Assembly: GCA_039881145.1 (NCBI GenBank)
Contig: JAYKKI010000052.1
Span: 13,085,001 to 13,149,000 of the forward strand
Reading direction: 5' to 3'
DNA length: 64,000 nt
Source: Druceiella hillmani
Taxonomy: Eukaryota; Arthropoda; Insecta; Lepidoptera; Hepialidae
The notes beneath the pieces were generated by a model that did not search any database, had not been told where the DNA came from, and saw only the letters and a list, made by a program, of their open reading frames with translations. Within the stretch, counting starts at the first letter, position 1, and each line of letters starts with the position of its first letter. This document shows positions 50,640 through 61,264 of this stretch, one piece after another. Position numbers and translations under genes: made by a program.

Positions 50640-51160
50640 AAATTTACAGCCTTTAATATGTAGAATTGAATTACAGATACGATTTTGAACCCCACCAATA
50701 TACATGGGTTAAAACAAATATTTTCATAGTAAATGACATTATTCATATTCTTGTATGCCAAAAGTAAAGTGCGCCAATGTAACTGCAATTCGAAAGATTT
50801 TATTATAAAGCACATTAGGAAGAGTAATTATGATTTTACAAAACTGATGAACCAAATCCCCTTAAACTGATGAACAAAATCAACAGCTTTTAATATGTAG
50901 AATTGAATTTCAGTTACTATTTGGAACCCCATCAATATACGTGGGTTCACACAAATATTTCCATAGTAAATGACATTATTCGTATTCTTGTATGCCAAAA
51001 GTAAAGTGCACCAATGTAACTGCAATTCGAAAGACTTTTTTATAAAGTACATTAAGAAGAGTAATTATGATTTTACTATATACGTTCAGAAGTAAATAAA
51101 ACTTAGAATATATCTTATATTGACGAGGATAAAATGTATAATTTTTCAGGTTTTAATATA
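50640..51160. repeat. 237-bp tandem duplication
   Basis: TTTAATATGTAGAATTGAAT begins units at 50652 and 50889. Each unit goes on with GAACCCCA, CAATATAC, GTAAATGACATTATTC, CTTGTATGCCAAAAGTAAAG and TGTAACTGCAATTCGAAAGA. The second half is related to 49170-49480. Two minus-strand frames (50630-50815 and 50828-51052) are similar to each other only because of the duplication. Confidence 0.9.
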
Positions 51161-51450
51161 TTTTTAGAAAAATTGACTTAAATAGAAAAATTGAATTAAA
51201 TAGGGGATTTTTAAAAGTTTCCTAAATATTTCATGATGTTTTTTGAGTTTCCTAAATATGTCATGATGTTTTTTGAGTTGTTAAGAGTTCCCTCAGAAGG
51301 AAAAAGGTGGAATCTATCAAATGTTCGTTTGTTTGCCTGTGTGTGTGTGTGTGTGTGTTGTAGCCGTTTTTTCTCAAAGTGCGTGAAATTTGGCACAGTG
51401 TTAAAGTAAATTGAACCGGATATCCGGTTCAACAGTTGAAAATCAAAATT
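51161..51450. repeat. Interspersed repeat piece with (TG)n and palindrome
   Basis: It contains a two-copy 31-bp repeat (CATGATGTTTTTTGAG near 51231 and 51262), a pure (TG)n run at 51338-51358, GAAATTTGGCACAGTGTTAA (near 51385) and a perfect 22-bp palindrome at 51411-51432 (TTGAACCGGAT and its complement). The phrase is typical of insect interspersed-repeat tails as I remember them. Confidence 0.6.
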
Positions 51451-51769
51451 TTAGAGAAATTTTAGGGGTGGCAAATAAGAAATCGAATTTGTTTTACTTT
51501 CCCCTTTGCGATAAAATTTTATGAAGATAGCTAATAAGATATTGTTAAAAATGTCCATGCCGCTCTTTTCATAAACAGTTTGACATAGACACTTGTAATT
51601 TAGTGTAGTGATGAAACATGTTAATTTATAAACATAGCATATATATTTCAAAATAAATAAACGACAGTTTGAAAGGAAATAAATATAGGTGAATCAATAG
51701 AAAATAATATTTTAATTTCCTTCTTGTTAAATTTAAAAAAATTGTTTGCTCATGCTCGCTTAAAATTTA
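51451..51769. other. A+T-rich DNA, nothing recognised
   Basis: No gene or clear repeat is seen. The minus-strand frame at 51451-51651 is not supported. Confidence 0.5.
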
Positions 51770-51890
51770 CTCGAAAAACAAAATACCGATTTAAAATCTC
51801 AAACTCGATAAGAAATTAAAGATATTTTACGTCTGTAAAAGATACGTTGGGCAATATATCATGATGTTTTTTGATTCATGAGATTGTTAA
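51770..51890 (-). repeat. Dispersed repeat, inverted copy of 60.75 kb
   Basis: Read on the minus strand, ATCTTTTACAGACGTAAAAT, then TTTGAGATT and GAGTAAATTTTA, align with 60745-60850 on the plus strand. A further piece of the same family lies at 62055-62095. Confidence 0.65.
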
Positions 51891-51892
51891 TA

Positions 51893-51935
51893 GCCCACCT
51901 TAAGATTTTGTAATATTCATATCTTCAGATGGCTT
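51893..51935. ncRNA. Inverted pair of partial hammerhead-like motifs
   Basis: On the plus strand GCCCACCTTAAGAT matches the first half of the motif at 51957 (GCCCACCTGAAGAT). On the minus strand AGCCATCTGAAGATA gives a second first-half core. The two are head to head and share the dyad. Neither can form a full ribozyme. They look like a truncated inverted junction of the element carrying the motif. Confidence 0.4.
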
Positions 51936-51956
51936 ATTAGCAAAGATTGCTAACAG

Positions 51957-52099
51957 CCCACCTGAAGATGTTGTAATACAACAAAACCTAGGTCGTGGTA
52001 AAGAACTTAAAGAAAGTGGAAATAATACTACATCACGTAGTTTAATTTAATTGCGAATAATGAACTTCTACAAAATTAACAACAAATGTATTAAATATA
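51957..52099 (+). ncRNA. Hammerhead-like ribozyme motif with shared tail (H1)
   Basis: Parts in order: stem I 5' strand CCAC (51958-51961); core CTGAAGA (51962-51968); one extra T; stem II GTTGT/ACAAC with loop AAT (51970-51982); AAAA where GAAA is expected (51983-51986); a CCTAGG stem III that is self-complementary and so suits a dimeric fold; T then C as the cleavage site (51993-51994); and GTGG (51995-51998), which pairs with CCAC. After the predicted cut is a tail (AAAGAACTTAAAGAAAGTGG and onwards to about 52099) shared with two other copies. The G12-to-A change should abolish cleavage. The family assignment rests on the ordered match, not on a fold calculation. Confidence 0.6.
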
Positions 52100-52635
52100 T
52101 TTACGTGGTTAAAAATAATTTTATTATTTGTTATTAGTTTAATACAAACATCTGGTACCTTAAAACGTTTACTTTTCGTCCTAAAACATTTATATTACGT
52201 CCTATACTTCTACAGAGCAAATTATATTCTAACAGATTTTATTTAATACAAAAACTTACTTGGAATGCAATATTTTATTCTTTTTTTCTGGAAATATTGG
52301 TAATATATATTATTACTTATTTTACGATTCCACGATAAATGCAGGTCTATAGTACCTTAAACAAATTTAATATTTTCCTACATATTCATTGAAACATCCA
52401 TATTTAGCACCTATTTGCAACATTGCACATACATAAGTCTAAAACTGTGGATACGGTAAGGCTATGCCAGAGGGATAAACATGAAGTTATGATAATGCCT
52501 TACTTCTCTTCGGAAGCTTAATAATAAAAAAATGTCTCAAACTGAATAGAAGCAACTTTTCTTGCAAACTACTCAAATTAAAATCACGGGGAAATTTTTT
52601 GCATATTTATTCAAAATGTTACTGAACTCTATCAA
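52100..52635. other. A+T-rich DNA, nothing recognised
   Basis: No gene or repeat was recognised after the end of the H1 tail. Confidence 0.5.
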
Positions 52636-53000
52636 AATTAACAAAATACGCCGTTTTTGCCAAGGGTTTGTTTCAAAGGGCGTCTCTCCCGAGACGCCCG
52701 CTTGGCGCTAAAAATAATCACACCACGTCCACGGTACGCCTTTACTCGATGGCTGTCTCGCGAGGGCTCGTTATTAAGCACTATATCGACCCTCGTGTAA
52801 ACATTAGCTCCAGGAAGAAGCAATAAGTTGGTCGGGCTGGCAGCATCAATTCGCTATTCGGTTTGAATGTGAGTGTCTTGGAATAGAGGCCTCGTCTGAG
52901 GCGGTAACTGTCGGTCTCTCTCAGGGCGCTTGTGTAAGTAATAGTAGGAGCTGTGTACATCGATACCGCGGACCGTATAAGAACCTGTGGAAGAGAGCCA
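52636..53000. other. GC-richer unique patch with perfect 9-bp hairpin
   Basis: This is a strong composition shift with many CpGs. GGGCGTCTC (52678-52686) and GAGACGCCC (52691-52699) flank TCCC. Two overlapping minus-strand frames cover it (52638-52823 and 52781-53116) but match no family. GCGGTAACTGTCGGTCTCTC (near 52900) and GATACCGCGGACCG (near 52961) have no partner in the window. Possible regulatory element or old exon. Confidence 0.3.
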
Positions 53001-53362
53001 TTATTGAATGGAACATGTTGTTTGGCGCAGATGTTATTTGAGGCAATAGCAATATTTGGTAAATTACTGTAACATTTAGGGAATACATTTATGCGAATCA
53101 TGCAATTTAAATGCATAGATCAATTTTTTTTAAGAAAGCGACATGCACAAAGCAAGCGGAATTCTTTACTTTGATTATAAGAAGATTCTTCTTTATTTTC
53201 AGCGTGCGTCTCACTCGGAAGAGGCTTTTACATAAACCGTAGTGTCTATTTAAGCATACATAATGATATAAACATAATAAACATAATATAGAACAGAGAT
53301 TGAATATATTTAGCGTTAGTCTTGTAGAAATTCATTATTACTATTCATATTATATTCGACAC

Positions 53363-53424
53363 TATCTTAGATATCTTTGCTAATAAGCAAATAACTAAGA
53401 TATCTTAGATATCTTTGCTAATAA
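53363..53424. repeat. 38-bp direct duplication before H2
   Basis: TATCTTAGATATCTTTGCTA occurs at 53363 and 53401, with a short dyad (AAGATATCTT) between. TTTGCTAATAACCCAC recalls TATTAGCAAAGATTGCTAAC before H1, so the leader of the motif also appears related. Confidence 0.75.
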
Positions 53425-53525
53425 CCCACATGAAAATGTTGTAATACAACGAAACGTGGGTCGTGGTAAAGAACTTAAAGAAAGTAGAAATAATACTACA
53501 TCACGTAGTTTCATTTAATTGTGGA
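53425..53525 (+). ncRNA. Hammerhead-like motif with shared tail (H2)
   Basis: It has CCAC (53426-53429), a core reading ATGAAAA instead of CTGAAGA (53430-53436), an intact stem II (GTTGT/ACAAC around AAT), GAAA (53451-53454), a changed stem III (CGTGGG), TC (53461-53462) and GTGG (53463-53466). The following tail (AAAGAACTTAAAGAAAGTAG, then ATAATACTACATCACGTAGT) is nearly identical to that after H1. The two core changes make it inactive. Confidence 0.5.
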
Positions 53526-53750
53526 TAGAACAGAGAATTGATGTAAGCAATTTTATTTTCTATCCAGACTCCGGAGCGCTTCACATCAGAACGTGGGGTG
53601 GTAACAGGCATCCTATTTAGGACAATGTGCCAAGACCGGGATCCGCTTGTAGAAGTTCTTAACCGAGAGGTCGGTGATTTTAAATTGTTTGTCCTGTCGT
53701 GGTTTAGCTACGAAATTAAGATTGCTGGCGCGAAATATACAGAAGTGTAT
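53526..53750. other. GC-richer unique patch
   Basis: Between 53565 and 53740 the sequence is G+C-richer (AGACTCCGGAGCGCTTCACA near 53567; CCAAGACCGGGATCCGC near 53630; CGAGAGGTCGGTG near 53663). No family is recognised and no frame stands out. Confidence 0.3.
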
Positions 53751-55584
53751 GAAGTTCAGTGGAAATTATTGTTTTAGGTATTCTTGAAAAAACCCACGGA
53801 AGTTACATGGAGATCACTTACTTACTTCAACATATTTTGTCCACACTTGTGCTTGGTAACGCCTCTAGCCTCAACAGTGTCAAATATAATATACACAGTT
53901 TATTAGCAAATCATAAAATTGAAAGAATAATAATTTGGGGCATAGTGTAATTAAGATTAAGCATTTGGAACATGTTTTTTCTATGAATAAAATAAATAAA
54001 CACCATAGTTTAAAATATGATTTTATGTCATAACTTAGACAGCACAAAAACTTTGACATCTACATAATAAAAAAAAAGTATAATAAAAAAATTATTTCTT
54101 CAAACCCACATATCACTTATTTTTTATTACTCTTCCGCAACAAAATTGGCGAAGCGGAACACTTGCTGGCTCATTTCGGCATTCGTTCGACATGTTAGAA
54201 AATATTTGACGTTGAAAGTTCAAATTTGGTATGGCTATAAGAAGTTGGAGCTCACCTAAGAATATGAAGTAAAAGTGTTTACATTTTAAATTTTTCGTTT
54301 ATTTAAGGGGTAAAGTGGATAGTTAAAAAAATATTTTAAGACCATCGTCTTGGGTATCAAATGACATACTTCTTAGTGCATATTCATAATTATTTTATCT
54401 AATTTTTTTCCTGTTAATCATTTGAACGATTTTCTCTCACTTGTCTCCGAAAATATCACTTACATTGAAAATAAAGTGTAAATTGAAACCCGTTTATGAG
54501 TTTTGAATTATTTCGAAATTTTGTTAATGAAGTTAAACAACAAATTTGGTTGTGTGGTTTAATACCATTTTTATACAAAGAGTACTTAACTATAGAACAA
54601 AGTTTAAATTATCAAAGGAAATACCTCATATCATTTTTTTTCTTTTTTGTTACGTAACGAGAATCAGTCTTATGAAAATATATGGAATCTGTGTTATGAA
54701 AAATATTGCATAACGCTCTTAATTGTATTGTTTCCTTGCTCTTGGGCAACAATAGTATTATGGATAGACGTTAACAAATTTTCTATTCTGTCTCTTTCGG
54801 ACAATAGTAGTTTGTCAGAAAGAAACAACCAGAAAAGTTATATTTTTATTATTATCGATTTGTATCTAGTCTTGTCTGTTTTTCTTTTAGCAAAGCATTC
54901 GGATGAGTTGAAAACTCAGAAAGTAAACAACTATTACAATTACCGACGTAAATGAAATAATGAATTAATATTTACATTTAACAAATATTTCAATTTAAAA
55001 TTTGTATTAGTTTTAATGAGGAATCCGCGAAATCCCTCAACGGCCGAGACGGACCTCAAAGAGAAACTTTACCATTGAGAGATTTTCTTTGTGATATCAG
55101 ATGGATGTTGCCGCTTAAAATATTTACGTTGAACAAAAATGTTCCTGTGCCGCATGAAAATGGCACAAAGTTTTTCGTTTCCGGGAGAATTTGTGGTGAT
55201 GGAAATTTTGTTTTGCGTTATATATTTTATATTTAACTGGAAAGTTTGTTGCCAATTACAAGGTTTGTATTATTAATTTTACTGTTATGGCTTTATAATG
55301 GGTTTTAGAATTCGCAGCTAACGTGTAACCCATATACAATAAAATTTCCAAACAAGAACATTTGGAAAGTCCACTAAGCACATATTAAATTTGATTTTAA
55401 AGAAGTTATTAACAGTGACCAATAAACAGTAAACTGGTTTCACTTGTTTCAACGATAATCAGTGACCAATAAATTGATATTCAGTCCATTAAACATTATC
55501 CCTTTACGCTAAATCTCTCCTCATATTTTTATTTACTATATGAAACAATACACTCTCTACTATTACAATAAAGTTAGTCGAAGT
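53751..55584. other. A+T-rich DNA, no gene supported
   Basis: A 102-codon plus frame (54647-54955) has a hydrophobic stretch, and a polypyrimidine-AG followed later by AAGTAA could mimic exon borders. There is no family match and nothing to splice to, so I leave it uncalled. Confidence 0.4.
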
Positions 55585-55895
55585 ATGTAGTGAAAACACC
55601 ATATTAATATTTAATCACTCTCATTGTATAACGAGAGAATCGGGTCTCATAACGCTTGTACATTTTCTCTTGAATTTTCATTGCTTTAAATTAACAAGAA
55701 GCAAAGTTTACTTTAAGATAATGTTACAAGTAGGTATGCTGAACAAATATGAAACGGAGAATTACTGTTTATATGTATTTCCTCAGCGTAAAATTGGAAT
55801 AATACCTCAACAGACTTACGCAATACACATAGAGGGGAAGTAATAACAAGAGACGTAAATTCATCTTTAATGAGTATGTGGAAATTTTAGATACT
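55585..55895 (+). repeat. Dispersed repeat, copy 1 of an inverted pair
   Basis: It aligns with the reverse complement of about 63168-63482. Shared words: ACACCATATTAAT, AATCACT, ATTGCTTTAAATTAAC, AGAAGCAAAGTTTACTTTAA, GAGACGTAAATTCATCT and AATGAGTATGTG. Identity is high for this window. No coding frame is present. Confidence 0.85.
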
Positions 55896-57129
55896 GATTT
55901 TATTACGAGATACGTAAATTTGCGCGAAAATCTTAATCATTTGGACCATGTGTATTCAATCTCCTTCCCTACAAAATAAATTAAATGATACGACAAGAAT
56001 ATTAGAATTGTGTATTCATTATTAATTAATTACATTTTGGTATACATCAAGTTATTTTAGTAGTATTTAAAGTTTTTAAGGAATAAAACATAAGTTAAGT
56101 AGATTTTTGTCATGTTTTAAATGTTACAATCTAAAGTAATCCGAATTATAATATAGACGGTCTATCGAATTTTTAAACCATGCTGTAATAATATAAAATG
56201 CCATAATTTAAAACTCTTGGCTAAAATGTATAGAAAATATATTCCAACACAATACTCAGCTCAATATTTAAAATTAATAGAGAGCGTGTCATACGATAAA
56301 ATTATATATAAGCAGTATCAACTAAATTATTGCATTTCAAGCTATAAGTTATCCAAAAATATGAAATTTATTTAATGCAAAAAAATAAAGTTATTGAATT
56401 TCAAATTAATAGTTTTACAAAGATTAAAACTCGTTGTTTTAATTCATAATTTCAGTTGAAAATTTAATCGTCTTAACCATTCCCCAAATGTATGTTGCCT
56501 TTTTTGCTTACAGATAAGAGTTAAAAGTTGAAATCTTTGACTCTTATCACAGCAATAAGGGTCAATATTTGAAGTCGAAGAGATTTATAGTACGATAGTT
56601 TTTTTCACTATGTATGAAAAACTTATACTTATATACTATACTTCACTTATACATGAAAAAATTCTATGATACCCATTTAGTAACAAGAAAAAATATCTTT
56701 TTTTCTAACTATATAATTATAGGTGCCCTCGATGTCAAGTAATGTCCCTGGCCTCCATGTCGTTAATGTAGTACCAATAAGTTTGTTTGTAACTTAATAA
56801 CGACGAATCACAACCAATTTTGATACACGTTTGTTTTGTCTAGTAAAGTAATGTGGAAACTATATATTATTTACGAATTTACTGGCATTGAACATTAAAA
56901 CACGAAGGGTGTATTTGGATAATTGTGAGTCAATCACGTCTAAACGGCACGACCGATTTCAATAAACCGTGATGACAGAGCTCACGATTAAAACTAATCT
57001 ATTGGTCACTTAACTTGACAAATAACGTCATTTCTGTGGAATGAAACTCGGAATTCTTGTTAAAAAGAATAACATATTAGTACTGCGATAGACAGTGCCG
57101 ATATTATAAATCAAGGATATAAAATTAAA
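55896..57129. other. A+T-rich DNA, nothing recognised
   Basis: No gene or repeat was recognised. Confidence 0.55.
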
Positions 57130-57205
57130 TTAATAGAAAATCTACGTGATCCGCCTTAATAGAAAATCTACGTGAATCCGCCTTAATAGAAAATCTACGT
57201 GAATC
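57130..57205. repeat. 26-27-bp tandem triplication
   Basis: TTAATAGAAAATCTACGTGA starts units at 57130, 57156 and 57183. The first two end TCCGCC, and the third runs into unique sequence. Near identity means a young expansion. Confidence 0.95.
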
Positions 57206-58194
57206 GTGACTCGAGCAAAAAGCATATCGCACATATTTTTAAGCTACGCCTCATCAGGAGTATTTCTAAATATGCATACGGACCAAAAATATTTTTTCTC
57301 TTTTTAATTGAGACTGCTTGAAATCGGCTTGTTTGAAGTATTATGTCGCGGTAATCGAAAAAATTGTTATTTCTCTTCACCCTAAGGTTTGAAATAGAGG
57401 TACACTTTTTGGTTTTCCAATGATTCCAGGACGCTTCATCGTTCCTTCAACAAACAAAACTTTAAAAAACATCACGACAGTTCATTTTTTAATTATGTTT
57501 TTATTTTTGGCGTCACTGATTTGTTAGTTTCGGAAATAGAAAATCACTTTCCATTTTAAAAAAAAATTTGAAAAAAATGTTCGCTAGCGCAAAAAAGAGC
57601 TTTCGTCCTCCCAAATCTCTCCCCCGAAATTAATAGGAAAATAATTTTTAAGTTTCCTCTAAAATATTTACGCAACTGAAAGCTTTATATCAAACAAAAA
57701 ATTGCAGTTTTTTACCGATATTTAACCTTAAAAAATTGGTTAAAAACAAAGTTATTAATGGAAAAACGAACTAACTATATAGAGTGTTCCATAAAGTTTG
57801 TGTTTAATTCCTTCTGAAGTACTTTCTGAAAGTGTTTTACATTAAAAAATTTTTTGGTAAATATAAAAGCGATAACTAAAAAAGCCCAGTCTGAACAAAT
57901 ATCTTCATGAATTTGCTTTACCGAGATACTTAAGTAGAGAAGGTTCAAATAATTAAAATAAAAAAATTCATGTTTTTAATACGAAGTAATTTTACATACC
58001 TGAGTCCTTTATCATGAAAATGATCCATAACAGTTTTATCCTGGAAGAAAATTATCAAAATATGCGTTAAGTTTAACATTTTAGATAAATTAATTTATTT
58101 TACATAATTTTAGATATATTTTATACCCACACAAAAAAAAACAGTCTAATTAAGCAGTAATTTTTGGTAATAAAAATAATTGTTATCATCGGTA
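57206..58194. other. Mixed A+T-rich DNA, possibly decayed repeat
   Basis: The segment 57540-57760 (TTCGCTAGCGCAAAAAAGAG, ACGCAACTGAAAGCTTTATA) reads like a decayed interspersed repeat and is faintly similar to 46735-46860. No gene is seen. Confidence 0.4.
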
Positions 58195-59084
58195 AAACGC
58201 TCATATTGCAAGTTATCTTGGAGATTATTTTTATATTTTTTCCCATTTCCAATGTTTACCTTCACGTATTACAAAATTATAATACAGCGTGATAGTGTTG
58301 ATTTTTTAAAATATTAATTTAAATTTACTTGAAATTAATTTAATAGTTTAAAAAAGTCTACTATAAACTTCTTTTGAATACGTTTTCCTCGATCGTGTGG
58401 TCGATCTATGCATCATGAAAGGGACCGAACATTCCATAACGTAAACTTAAAATACTCCATCTTGATAAAATATTAGTCCAAACCCCCATTGAAAGTCACT
58501 AGTTCATTTATTACAAGTTTCAGTGAAATTCCTCAAGCAGGTGATTGTGAAGCGTTCTAACGGTGGGTCGTGGTTACCTGGCGGCGTCAACATGATGGGA
58601 GGGCGGAGGTTGAAATTCACGGACTGGCTGCTCCGAGATAAGTGGGTAGATTGTTCGCCCTTACCAAGGCGGTTTTTATTGGAATATCTCACAGCTCACG
58701 TTACTTGAAAAAAGTGAGTGTGAGTTCGAGGGTAAATGGAGATATTATAGGACTTATATTTAGAATTTGAGTTAGAATTGGTTTTAGAAACCGTGATTGA
58801 TCTAAAATGAATATTACAAAAAACGAATATATCTTCCTTAATTATATAAATAGTGGGAATGTTACATTGGTAAATGAAAATATTTTTTCCACAAAATGGT
58901 TTTAAATTACTACGCTTAAAGAGGAGCGTGAAAATAATTGTTCCCCCGATTTGATATGATTTGGGTGGTTAATGGAGGGTTTGAAAATTTTGTTTGCCCC
59001 TGTGTGATATGTAGTGCATTATAGATTAACAAAAATTATTATGTTTTAGTAGATTTTAATTAATATTCCTATTTAATGCATTGT
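58195..59084. repeat. Segmental duplication block B, 5' part
   Basis: This is the diverged partner of 47483-48275, same strand, about 10.7 kb apart. In addition to the core, the stretch CCACAAAATGG, then GAGGAGCGTGAAAATAATT near 58890-58940, matches CACAAATTATA, then GAGAAGTGTAAAAATAATT near 48155-48203. The minus frame at 58504-58692 is the broken counterpart of the 160-codon frame in block A. Confidence 0.8.
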
Positions 59085-59788
59085 TATATGAAAAATGTTG
59101 TAAGTTTAAACCCAAACTCTAAAAAATATGATGTAGATATCAATGTTACTGGTATTATTATGAAAACCTGAAAATATAGATTGACACAAAATTCATCTAT
59201 TTTGTAGGTAATACACTTGATTCCGGTTGAAAGATAAAAAAATACTAGATACCATCAAACTCAAGGACAAGGAAAAACGCAAGTAGAGAAAGCCAAATGG
59301 TTTATGATCAGCTTTTCTCCTCGCGTTTTTTTTATTCTGTACAATACATCATGTAGGTGATACAAGTTAAATAAGAATATATATTTGGTAGTAAACATGT
59401 CACTGAAAGCCGTTTGAAGAAATCGAATTCGATTAGATCATTTAAAAGTCGGTTCAGGTCATTTGAACTGGGCCACGAGCATTGCAATTTTGTCGAAAAT
59501 TCGATGTTAAATATTTTAGATTGATACTTCGGTGATGGGGATAATTTGGTGATGTGAGATAATTTTATAAATAATATTTCTGATCCAGAAATATATATTC
59601 CATATAAAAGATCTAGAAAGTAGGTCTACTTAGGATATAAAGTGGATTTAGCAAACTCGGTATCAGCGGCCGTAAATAACGGTGAACTTGATTAGATTTT
59701 ATTGTCAGAATATTTGTATACTAAAATAAATCTTTAGTATAAAGTTACAGAATAATATTAATATCGATTAAATTTCTCTATAAGAATA
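59085..59788. other. Interval between the two shared parts of block B
   Basis: Mostly not alignable to block A, which carries extra repeats at the corresponding place. No gene is seen. TCGGTTCAGGTCATTTGAAC near 59451 is a short unexplained unique stretch. Confidence 0.4.
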
Positions 59789-60672
59789 TTAGTTTGGCAA
59801 CTAATAAACAGGTTTTCCCAATCCATCAGTCATCTCGTGTGGAAACAGAATATCCCTACTTCTTCCGTAAAGTAGGACGTTATTTTACTGCAGCAGTATA
59901 GAAGTATGGCAATAGATTTGTAAGATAATGCGAACTTAACTAAAGGTTGTGTTCCAATAAAGTCTTTTAACATTTCTAAATTTATTATAGGAAGTCCCTC
60001 TAGTTGAAGACAAGAGAAGAGATCAAAATTGTCTTCTTTGTACATTTTGAACAAATTTATAATTGCATCATAAGAGAGTACACATTCACCCATCGTCGCT
60101 GCGTCATAAGAAAGTACACCTTACTACTGAGAGTTGCTTTTTTCACCCTAAATGGAATTTATGAAACATGAGCACTATAAGTTCCCTTTGCAAAGTTGCC
60201 ATATTTTGTTTGTTCTTTTCTGTCCAATACTCAATTTTATAATAAAGAGGATATAGAACGCAGTGCTCTTAATATATTCTACGACGATTTTTGAGATATT
60301 TTTAGAAAATTAAAAAAATCGCTGTGATAAGCGTTGTGTTTATTTAATTGCTAAATGAATATTATCAAATAATATTTACGTTTTTATTCACAAGGATAAA
60401 ATCAGTTATGATAAATCATATACGGCAAAAAACAAACAAATTTCTATCTAAATACGACTAGATGGCCAGTCTTGTAAAAAATTGATAAATATTACATGCG
60501 GAAACATGTTTATTAATTAAAACACGTACCGTCATGAATATTTATCTGAAACCTTCCTATGACGTTATAACGTTCAAAGCCTGCAATGTCATAATGTTGT
60601 ATCTAATGCGGGTTATAGTAATTGATTGTTTCATAGTTTGATTCCGTTGGTTTAAATTTACAGTCAACAAAA
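59789..60672 (-). mobile_element. Mariner relic, copy in block B
   Basis: The left end TTAGTTTGGCAACTAATAAA is the counterpart of 49669 and resembles mariner terminal repeats. The whole block aligns with 49669-50575, including the non-coding stretch at 60330-60672 (TTGATAAATATTACATG, ACGTACCGTCATGA, ATGACGTTATAACGTTCAAA). Both copies lack the transposase catalytic core, so they descend from one internally deleted element or were duplicated as a unit. Confidence 0.6.
59830..60202 (-). pseudogene. Mariner transposase N-terminal relic
   Basis: Read from 60202 down, the frame opens with MATLQRELIVLMFHKFHLG and a stop at 60143, corresponding to the first helix-turn-helix region. After frame changes it resumes as MGECVLSYDAIINLFKMYKE (ATG at 60093), then DNFDLFSC. 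Mariner transposases have GEG-LSYDT--NWF-RFK-GDFDL-D-PRSGRP here. The RSGRP linker is changed to QLEGLP. The rest of the 87-residue frame (59830-60093), including LEMLKDFIG, keeps some N-terminal-like sequence. It ends with YFTEEVGIFCFHTR, which I cannot place securely. Catalytic residues are absent. This copy preserves the reading frame better than the one in block A. Confidence 0.55.
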
Positions 60673-60744
60673 AGCATCTGAATAAACATAGTATTTCTAT
60701 CAAACTAATTATAAAAATTCATATTATTTTTAAACACTTACATG

Positions 60745-60850
60745 TATTGCGTGATATATCTTTTACAGGCGTAAAAATGTTATGAATTCTTATAGACTTT
60801 GAGATTTAGAATCATTTCTGTAGTTTTGGCGTAAACTTTAGAACAATTTC
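60745..60850 (+). repeat. Dispersed repeat, partner of 51.8 kb
   Basis: ATCTTTTACAGGCGTAAAAA, then TTTGAGATTTAGAATC and GCGTAAACTTTA, match the minus strand of 51770-51890. Confidence 0.65.
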
Positions 60851-60911
60851 GAGTGAAGAGAAGTTTTAGCTGGCTTTAACCTTTAAAATTGTTATACAAT
60901 TATTTTGGAAT

Positions 60912-61034
<123 letters not shown>

Positions 61035-61264
61035 TATCGGTGCATATGCGTTATCGGTAAGCGAAATTAAAAGTTTTTATGTCAAACGGTTTCCAAAAAG
61101 AACGGCGTGGACGTTTGTGTCAATACGTCAAGAACCTTTATATTTACATAAAATTTTATTAATTCCCCTATGACTTTGTATAAATATCTTTGAATATAAA
61201 CTATTCAAATACATCCAGAACAGTATGCTTTGTTACTATGCCACATATTATTTTTTTTGAGAAA

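Noticed and set aside
50848..50880. CTGATGAAC words considered as further hammerhead cores
   Set aside because: They occur twice by tandem duplication, with no GAAA, stem II or cleavage site in the right order. The CTGATGAGAC near 1378 was rejected for the same reason.
50630..51052. Two similar minus frames, considered as a small gene pair
   Set aside because: The similarity comes from the 237-bp tandem duplication. The frames are A+T-driven and match no family.
54647..54955. 102-codon frame with a hydrophobic stretch, considered as a chemoreceptor exon
   Set aside because: Hydrophobic A+T-driven residues only, with no receptor signature and no matching exons nearby.
57130..57205. Short regular repeats considered as a CRISPR array
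   Set aside because: The three units are directly adjacent with no spacers, in a eukaryotic context. It is a simple tandem repeat.
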